Assembly: GCF_001949145.1 (NCBI RefSeq)
Contig: NW_019091392.1
Coordinates: forward strand, 1,882,847 to 1,895,474
Source: Acanthaster planci
Lineage: Eukaryota > Echinodermata > Asteroidea > Valvatida > Acanthasteridae
DNA length: 12,628 nucleotides
Direction: 5' to 3'
The notes below the pieces were generated by a model. It worked only from the letters and a program-made list of their open reading frames with translations, did no database searches and had not been told where the DNA came from. Shown in pieces: positions 8,294-12,628 of the stretch; the stretch's first letter is position 1; every line of letters starts with the position of its first letter. The translations under genes were made by a program, and so were the position numbers.

Positions 8294-9072
8294 GTGAGGT
8301 CTGCATATGTCCCATTGGTACTTCGATAGTTGTCTAAAAGCAGGGATAAAACTGGAGTCAGGTCCTATGTAAGCTAATATTAGACCAAGAGCCGATTGTA
8401 AATGTTTTGTTTCTCTTTTACACATGATTTGTTTACTTGAGCCAGTATCGAGATTAAGGTTCATAACATCAATGCCAAACCCTTTTCCACTTGAAATTTA
8501 CGTGTTTGCAACCACCAAGTGATGTTATATTCTGATTTGTGTCTGTTAAAACGATTTTTTTCAAAAGATTTGGTTTTTCCAGTTTGTTATTTATCTGTGA
8601 TTAAATTCCACTATTCCACACAAGCTGCATTCTGTTGCCTTGTTATACTGAGATATTCATCTGTCGATTTAAAGTCCAGTTGGGCTACTTTCATCAAAGG
8701 TTCAAAGTGATTGCTAAGTTTCCAGGTCAAAGTGATAAATACCGGTGTTGTATTTGAGTTCATCAGAAGTCCATGCAAGTCCCTCTCCCATCACAAGTCC
8801 ATGTAAGCCATTCACCCTACAGCCAATTCACAAGCTATTCACATGAGCTGTGACAAAAATATTCTTTTGGCCTGTTATACTTATGACTGGCATGGTGAAG
8901 GGACTTGTGACTGGACTCATGATGGACTACTTTTAAAGATTGTATGCTGCATATGTACGCTCATATTCCATTCAAATCAAGAGCTTGTCAAAACATCTTG
9001 TTCAAGACACGTACGGTAATTCTCTCTTTATTCAGCCACAATATTAGTGCTGTGTGAATTTTTTTTTTCCAG
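8294..9072 (+). other. Intron G-H (779 nt) with an inverted repeat
   Basis: The only structure seen is the AGTCCAT/ACAAGTCC inverted repeat at 8768-8929. The open frame at 8519-8710 shows no family resemblance. The acceptor is preceded by a pure T tract (about 9060-9068). Confidence 0.5.
8768..8929. repeat. Imperfect inverted repeat built of AGTCCAT / CACAAGTCC units
   Basis: The left arm from 8768 carries AGTCCATG, CAAGTCCCT, TCACAAGTCC and CATTCACC. The reverse complement of 8884-8929 carries AGTCCATCATG, GTCACAAGTCC and CTTCACCATG in the same general order, with a central spacer of about 65 bases. It may be a decayed foldback element or a local duplication in inverted orientation. The ends are not sharp. 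Confidence 0.4.
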
Positions 9073-9312
9073 ATGATGAACCTCCAGAGTTATTATGCCC
9101 TGTTTATGTTGTCAACAGCACCGATGCTCATCAGAATTCTTCCAATGTCTTCTGGCAAGAACCTATATTCACTGACAATGTTGGCATCGTCAGTAATGAA
9201 AGCTCCCACCGTCCAGGGGATGTTTTTCCCCTTGGTAACATCACGGTTACCTACTCAGTCAGTGACAAAGCTGGGAATGTGGCCAACTGCTCGTTTATTG
9301 TCAGTGTTGAAG
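9073..9312 (+). CDS. HYR exon H (WQEP subfamily)
   Basis: The acceptor is a long T tract followed by CCAG, and the donor is GTGAGC. The 80 codons open D-D-E-P-P and lack one residue before Cys-Pro relative to G (E-L-L-C-P). Then come V-V-N-S-T-D-A, V-F-W-Q-E-P, T-D-N-V-G-I-V, S-S-H-R-P-G-D-V-F, G-N-I-T-V-T-Y, K-A-G-N-V-A-N-C-S-F and V-S-V-E-G. The A-D of C-P-A-D is replaced by V-Y. Five sequons are present. G is its nearest relative in the window at both DNA and protein level, consistent with an adjacent tandem duplication. Confidence 0.95.
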
Positions 9313-9878
9313 GTGAGCCGCTAGCTAGTTCGTCGCTCGAGCAAATTAATTCAATGGAAGGGTGGGGATCGGGCTGTGTAGACTTATCTGCCACAAAGTG
9401 GAGCAGGAAGATGTCTTTACTATACTTCGTAGTTTCATCATGACCAGCATTGTCATGATGATCTGAAATTTCTGGTGTGTTGTTTGAGATGTTTAAGCTT
9501 CTGCTTCGTGCATGAATAAAATGTACATGAGAATGACAGTTTAAAATATTAGAGGAATTACTGTGCAGTGGAAGATGTTGTTAATGTTGTTACGTCAGAA
9601 ACAAATGATGTCAGTAATTTCAGTCCTTATTCCTTTAGAAGGTGAGGTGTTAAAAATTGTCACGTGAAAGTAGAATGTCGTATACTTCATAGTTGTATCA
9701 ATCTGTCTCAGAGGCACATAGTCAGTTGCAATATTCGAATTTTCCTTTTACTGCACTTTCTGAAGCGTGTTTATGCTAATTCATGCAGCGGGGTTTCTTG
9801 GCAAGTTTCGGATCCACCAGAGCTGAATCTTGGAATTCAGAGAAATGTTTCTGTTTAATATTTCCTCTGTCTTCTCAG
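9313..9878 (+). other. Intron H-I (566 nt) with one perfect hairpin
   Basis: A 10-bp perfect stem (TCATCATGAC and GTCATGATGA) with a 7-nt loop lies at 9435-9461, about 120 bases after the donor. An AGAAGGTGAGG string near 9636-9646 resembles the end of a domain exon with its donor, but nothing upstream of it looks like HYR. No other feature was seen. Confidence 0.5.
9435..9461. repeat. Perfect 10-bp hairpin with 7-nt loop
   Basis: TCATCATGAC pairs with GTCATGATGA across the loop CAGCATT. It has no U-run like a bacterial terminator and lies in a eukaryotic intron. It may be structural or due to chance. Confidence 0.5.
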
Positions 9879-10121
9879 ATAACGAAGCCCCAAATGTCAT
9901 GAATTGCCCAGCTGATGTGGTCAATAGTACCATGGCCAACCAGAGTTCGGCTTTTGTTTACTGGCGGGAACCGTCCTTCTCTGACAACGTGGGCGTGGTC
10001 AGCCGTGGCAATTCTCACAGTCCAGGGGATGTTTTCCCATTTGGTAACACTACCGTAACCTATACTGCCAGTGATGCTGCCGGGAATGTCAGGAACTGCT
10101 CTTTCATTGTAACTGTTCAAG
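9879..10121 (+). CDS. HYR exon I (WQEP subfamily, W-R-E-P variant)
   Basis: The acceptor is CTGTCTTCTCAG and the donor is GTAATT. The 81 codons open D-N-E-A-P, then N-C-P-A-D-V-V-N-S-T, F-V-Y-W-R-E-P, S-D-N-V-G-V-V, S-H-S-P-G-D-V-F, G-N-T-T-V-T-Y-T-A-S-D-A-A-G-N and N-C-S-F-I-V-T-V-Q-G. Arg replaces the Gln of W-Q-E-P. J shares its opening D-N-E-A-P, N-C-P-A-D and N-C-S-F-I-V-T-V, so I and J look like a second adjacent pair. Two cysteines and four sequons are present. The frame closes with a TAA only five bases after the exon end, so read-through of this intron would truncate the protein. Confidence 0.95.
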
Positions 10122-10897
10122 GTAATTAAAGTTGGATTGAATCTGTGAGGCAAAGGCTCACAAGCTGACAGATCTAGGGGGCCAACAGGGCCATGCCCCC
10201 CCCTTTCTACAAAATCTCAGAAAGACAAATTTGTTTGCTATATTTCAGTTCTTTTTCTCCAGAAGTGTGTGAAAAGCTTGAAACATTTATACTCAGCTCA
10301 CAGAAAGGTGATTACAGGTTACATGAAAACTATTTTACTCCCCAAAGCACTTATTTGGAGTGTCCATGATCTTGTGGAGTGCCTGTGGCCTGGTGGTTAA
10401 CAGCATCAGATTCATAGTCCGCGGGTAAAGCTGCAGGTAGTGGGCTCAAATCCAGCCTTTGATCATGGTCCGTGTGCCCTTGGCCAAAGCACTTTTAAAA
10501 TCATTGCCCAGGAGTAATTGGGTAGAGATGGTTATTGTGGTTGATTTAGCCGCTTTGCGCCAAAATGGCAGCATCGAACAGTATACTGCCCAGGAAGCTG
10601 AGATGGTAGTTGGAATGTTTAATTGGCCCAGTGAGCAGGGGTAATAACAATGGAAAGCACTTTGATCTAAACTAGAAGCGCTGTACAAAAACATTTAATA
10701 TTAATACGTTTGGTTTGAATAGGCGATAACAAGTTTAAGCACCCTATGTGATAATATTAAACATTGGGGGTGTTTAATGTGATAGGCATCAGAATGATTG
10801 CTTACTGCTTGACCTTTGACTTTTCTTGACGTTTCTTTGACAGCCAAAGTAACTGCCATCAACTGTCAACTTGTCTGTAAAATTGGTTTCTTTTCAG
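10122..10897 (+). other. Intron I-J (776 nt) with a SINE
   Basis: The central part is occupied by the SINE described at 10378-10705. The flanks hold a C-run at 10196-10203 and a pyrimidine-rich acceptor tract ending TTTCTTTTCAG. The open frames inside the SINE on both strands are incidental. Confidence 0.6.
10378..10705 (+). mobile_element. tRNA-derived SINE, Deu-SINE-like tail
   Basis: A Pol III A box (TGGCCTGGTGG, 10386-10396) and B box (GGCTCAAATCC, 10443-10453) lie in the order and near the spacing of a tRNA head; the B box differs from GGTTCRANTCC at its third base. The middle contains TTGGCCAAAGCACTTTT (from about 10480), a string family seen in deuterostome SINEs. The 3' part contains AAAGCACTTTGATC and AGAAGCGCTGTACAAAA (from 10675), typical of tails matched to CR1/L2-type LINEs in Deu-SINEs. 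It is oriented with the gene and is about 330 bp long. No clear target-site duplication is visible, as is common for this group. Assignment to a named family needs a repeat library; the class assignment is firmer. Confidence 0.72.
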
Positions 10898-11140
10898 ACA
10901 ACGAAGCCCCTACCGTGTCAAACTGTCCAGCAGACCTTGTCAATGGTACTGATCCAAGCCTGCCTTCTTCTGTTGTCTACTGGCAAGAACCAACTTTCTC
11001 TGACAATGTGGCCATTGCCATTAATGAAAGTAACCTCAACCCAGGAGACGTGTTCCCTGTGGGCAACACTACCGTAATCTACTCTGTCAGCGACAGCTCT
11101 GGAAACACTGTCAACTGCTCGTTTATTGTCACTGTCAAAG
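10898..11140 (+). CDS. HYR exon J (WQEP subfamily)
   Basis: The acceptor is GTTTCTTTTCAG and the donor is GTATGA. The 81 codons open D-N-E-A-P, then N-C-P-A-D-L-V-N-G-T-D, V-V-Y-W-Q-E-P, S-D-N-V-A, N-P-G-D-V-F, G-N-T-T-V-I-Y, S-S-G-N and N-C-S-F-I-V-T-V-K-G. The S-H before P-G-D, constant in E, G, H and I, is replaced by N-L-N. The Gly of D-N-V-G is Ala. Four sequons are present. Its intron on the 3' side is only 163 nt, the shortest in the window. Confidence 0.95.
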
Positions 11141-11303
11141 GTATGATGTACGGTAACCAAATGCTTGCTTTTGCCAAGTGATCAAGCTTGAGAAACCTGG
11201 CAGTCACGTAACCTTTGATATCTGTTGATCAGACCCTATCTTGAGATGGTATATTCACCGTATCATTAATGTGAACATATCCTACATTCCATTTTTTTTT
11301 CAG

Positions 11304-11543
11304 ACACTGAGGCCCCAATGTTCAGCACCTGTTCAAGCGTGACAATTGAGGTAGATCCCGGACAAGCCACGTCCATGCAGGAGTGGATGTTTCCTGTTGC
11401 TACAGATAACGTGGCCGTGACAAGGAACAGTTCCACCCAGCAACGAGGTGGCAGTCTATCCCTAGGGGTTCATGAAGTGACATACGTTGTTTACGATGCT
11501 GCTGGAAATAATAACACCTGTGTGTTTGAGATCATTGTTGAAG
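11304..11543 (+). CDS. HYR exon K
   Basis: The acceptor is a T tract followed by CAG, and the donor is GTAATC. The 80 codons open D-T-E-A-P-M-F, then S-T-C-S-S-V, where the Pro normally after Cys is missing, E-W-M-F-P, A-T-D-N-V-A-V, Q-Q-R-G-G-S in place of S-P-G-D, H-E-V-T-Y, D-A-A-G-N and N-T-C-V-F-E-I-I-V-E-G. Two cysteines and two sequons are present. An internal ATG at 11318 gives an apparent open frame, but the true coding start is the splice junction at 11304. It is not part of the W-Q-E-P group. Confidence 0.92.
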
Positions 11544-12232
11544 GTAATCAATGCAGTCCAATCTATGATTGAAATCTTACGTGAGTCACCTCTGATACAA
11601 ATGTGACTGTGGTAGTAGTATTTGGAATGTTTTCAACACGTTGCTTTGGATGAAGCGTAGCATGTTACAGTGTGGTTATCTTTAAGCATAGGCATGGCTA
11701 ACAGGATTAGATGTCAAATGCACCTCAACTTGCCTCTAGCGGATGTGCCTTTACTCACCAGTACCTCATTCTTTTGTGCACATTATAGAGAGTGCAAGAA
11801 GTCAGTGAAGGAATTGGACTGTGTTGAACTTTGTTTCTTGTGTATGCCCTGCCGTAGCTGCATGTCCTGAATTGTCAAAAAGTACAGACTGTTTAAGGAT
11901 TCCAAACTTTCATTAAGAAATATCATACAAGCACTTTATAAGTGACTCTTGGGCTTGGACTTTGTGGAGCTTGGCTCTATATCAAAAGTTTTCCAGTGTA
12001 CTAGCCTTCTTGTTTGAATGTCTAAAGTATGAGCCAAAAATAATACCTTCCACAAGTTATCACAGTTAAATTTGGGCAGAGCAGAAACTTCAACTAACCG
12101 TCAAAAATTCTGTTTGCCACTATTTCTGTTTTGCCACAACTGTTTTCTCAAGCCAAAATGAAACCCCAGTGTCCCTTTCCACAGTTGAAGGTGTCAGTAA
12201 AAAGTCTTGTTCCCCCTTTTTCTCTTCTGCAG
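11544..12232 (+). other. Intron K-L (689 nt), nothing recognised
   Basis: A Cys-rich open stretch at 11670-11870 lacks HYR or other domain spacing and splice support. The pyrimidine tract before exon L is strong (CCCCCTTTTTCTCTTCTGCAG). Confidence 0.5.
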
Positions 12233-12472
12233 ACAATGAGATGCCTAACATCACAAACTGCCCCATGGATGTCACTCTAAACACAACTAGAGGTAGACCA
12301 GTAGCAACCTACAGTTTCCCCACACCTGTCTGCATAGACAACGCCGGATCTGTGACTGTTACCACGTCCAAGTTGGATGATGAATACAGCATTGACGACA
12401 CCACAGTGATCATAGCCTGCTTGGACGAGACAGGGAACACTGACACTTGCACTTTCACTGTAACCGTCCAAG
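12233..12472 (+). CDS. HYR exon L (four-cysteine type)
   Basis: The exon lies between TTCTGCAG and a GTACAT donor. The 80 codons open D-N-E-M-P-N-I, then N-C-P-M-D-V, Y-S-F-P-T-P (Phe for Trp), V-C-I-D-N-A-G-S, D-D-T-T-V-I-I-A-C-L-D-E-T-G-N and T-C-T-F-T-V-T-V-Q-G. Four cysteines suggest two disulfides. The second and third are near, but not at, the positions of the extra pair in A. No stop follows in frame before the window end (through base 12628), so the splice donor is what limits it. Two sequons are present. The absence of W-Q-E-P and PGD sets it apart from G to J. Confidence 0.9.
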
Positions 12473-12628
12473 GTACATTTTATGAAAACAGTCTCCTTAC
12501 CAGCAGGAAGTTGTGTCCATATTACAAATTTAGTAAGGAAAGCCAAAGATACCTGCAGTCAATCGAAACCAGTGGGCCACTCAGAATAGTTAGATCATTC
12601 TCTGCTCTGATACGGGCCATTTTCCCCG

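Larger units (their letters stand above)
1..12628 (+). other. Internal part of a multi-HYR-domain (hyalin-like) extracellular protein gene
   Basis: Twelve complete exons, all on the + strand, each encode one HYR domain and share phase-1 acceptors and donors, so they join in any combination without a frameshift. Together they give 987 codons with no stop. HYR domains have an immunoglobulin-like fold and occur in sea urchin hyalin and in mosaic extracellular proteins such as SVEP1; the usual roles are cell adhesion and extracellular matrix. No start codon with a signal peptide and no terminal exon lies in the window, so this is the middle of a longer gene. The exact gene cannot be named because only HYR domains are visible. 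It could be hyalin-like, or the HYR stretch of a protein that also carries sushi, EGF or other domains. Confidence 0.88.

Noticed and set aside
9073-9324. Second + strand frame across exon H (and one across exon J at 10871-11077)
   Set aside because: These are out-of-frame shadows of HYR exons whose correct frame is supported by domain sequence and splice phase.
9630-9646. AGAAGGTGAGG resembling the 3' end of an HYR exon with its donor
   Set aside because: The upstream 200 bases contain no HYR strands or cysteine motif, so the match is probably chance.
10378-10465. A functional tRNA gene
   Set aside because: A and B boxes are present, but I cannot form a convincing cloverleaf, and the sequence continues into a SINE body and tail.
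10446-10694. Open frames on both strands at 10446-10694
   Set aside because: They lie inside the SINE and have no recognisable product.
11670-11870. Cys-rich open stretch in the K-L intron
   Set aside because: The cysteine spacing fits no EGF, sushi or HYR pattern and there are no in-phase splice sites.
1-12628. Bacterial features (operon, CRISPR array, ribosome binding sites, terminators)
   Set aside because: The window has spliced exons with GT-AG introns and a SINE, so it is animal nuclear DNA. No direct-repeat array was found.

Overview
The window is an internal piece of one intron-rich animal gene on the + strand. It encodes a tandem array of HYR (hyalin repeat) domains. I can place twelve complete coding exons (called A to L below), the last 28 bases of a further upstream exon, and a broken exon copy between them. 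Every complete exon encodes exactly one HYR domain and has phase-1 introns on both sides. Each opens with the split Asp codon of a D-x-E-x-P motif and closes with the split Gly codon that follows a V-x-V or V-T-I strand. Spliced together, A to L give 2961 nt, or 987 codons, in one open frame. Neither end of the gene is present: no signal peptide, membrane segment, EGF, sushi or other domain, promoter or polyadenylation site can be assigned. I therefore give no gene symbol.

The gene architecture is metazoan. Long HYR arrays with one symmetric exon per domain, a tRNA-derived SINE with a tail like the deuterostome (Deu) SINEs, and repeated TACATGTA palindromes in the introns all point to an invertebrate deuterostome such as a lancelet, echinoderm or hemichordate. 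That placement is inference; a similarity search would settle it.

Layout: 1-28 is the end of an upstream exon; 394-547 is a relic exon with an in-frame stop; A 868-1140; a 2.4 kb intron with nothing recognisable; B 3584-3832; C 4102-4356; D 5186-5434; E 5871-6113; F 6499-6741; a 1.3 kb intron with a MITE-like element at 7750-7937; G 8051-8293; an intron with an inverted repeat; H 9073-9312; I 9879-10121; an intron holding a SINE at about 10378-10705; J 10898-11140; a 163-nt intron; K 11304-11543; L 12233-12472; and the start of a further intron to the window end.

The exons fall into groups. E, G, H, I and J are close relatives (NST near the start, W-Q/R-E-P, PGD-x-F, G-N-x-T-V). The second half of F resembles them, but its first half does not. 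A and L have two extra cysteines; C is the most divergent. The predicted product is a large secreted or cell-surface protein, rich in N-glycosylation sequons, probably adhesive or part of an extracellular matrix. The most interesting signals are the mosaic exon relic next to A, the apparent exon shuffling or conversion within the array, and the fact that any exon could be skipped without breaking the frame.
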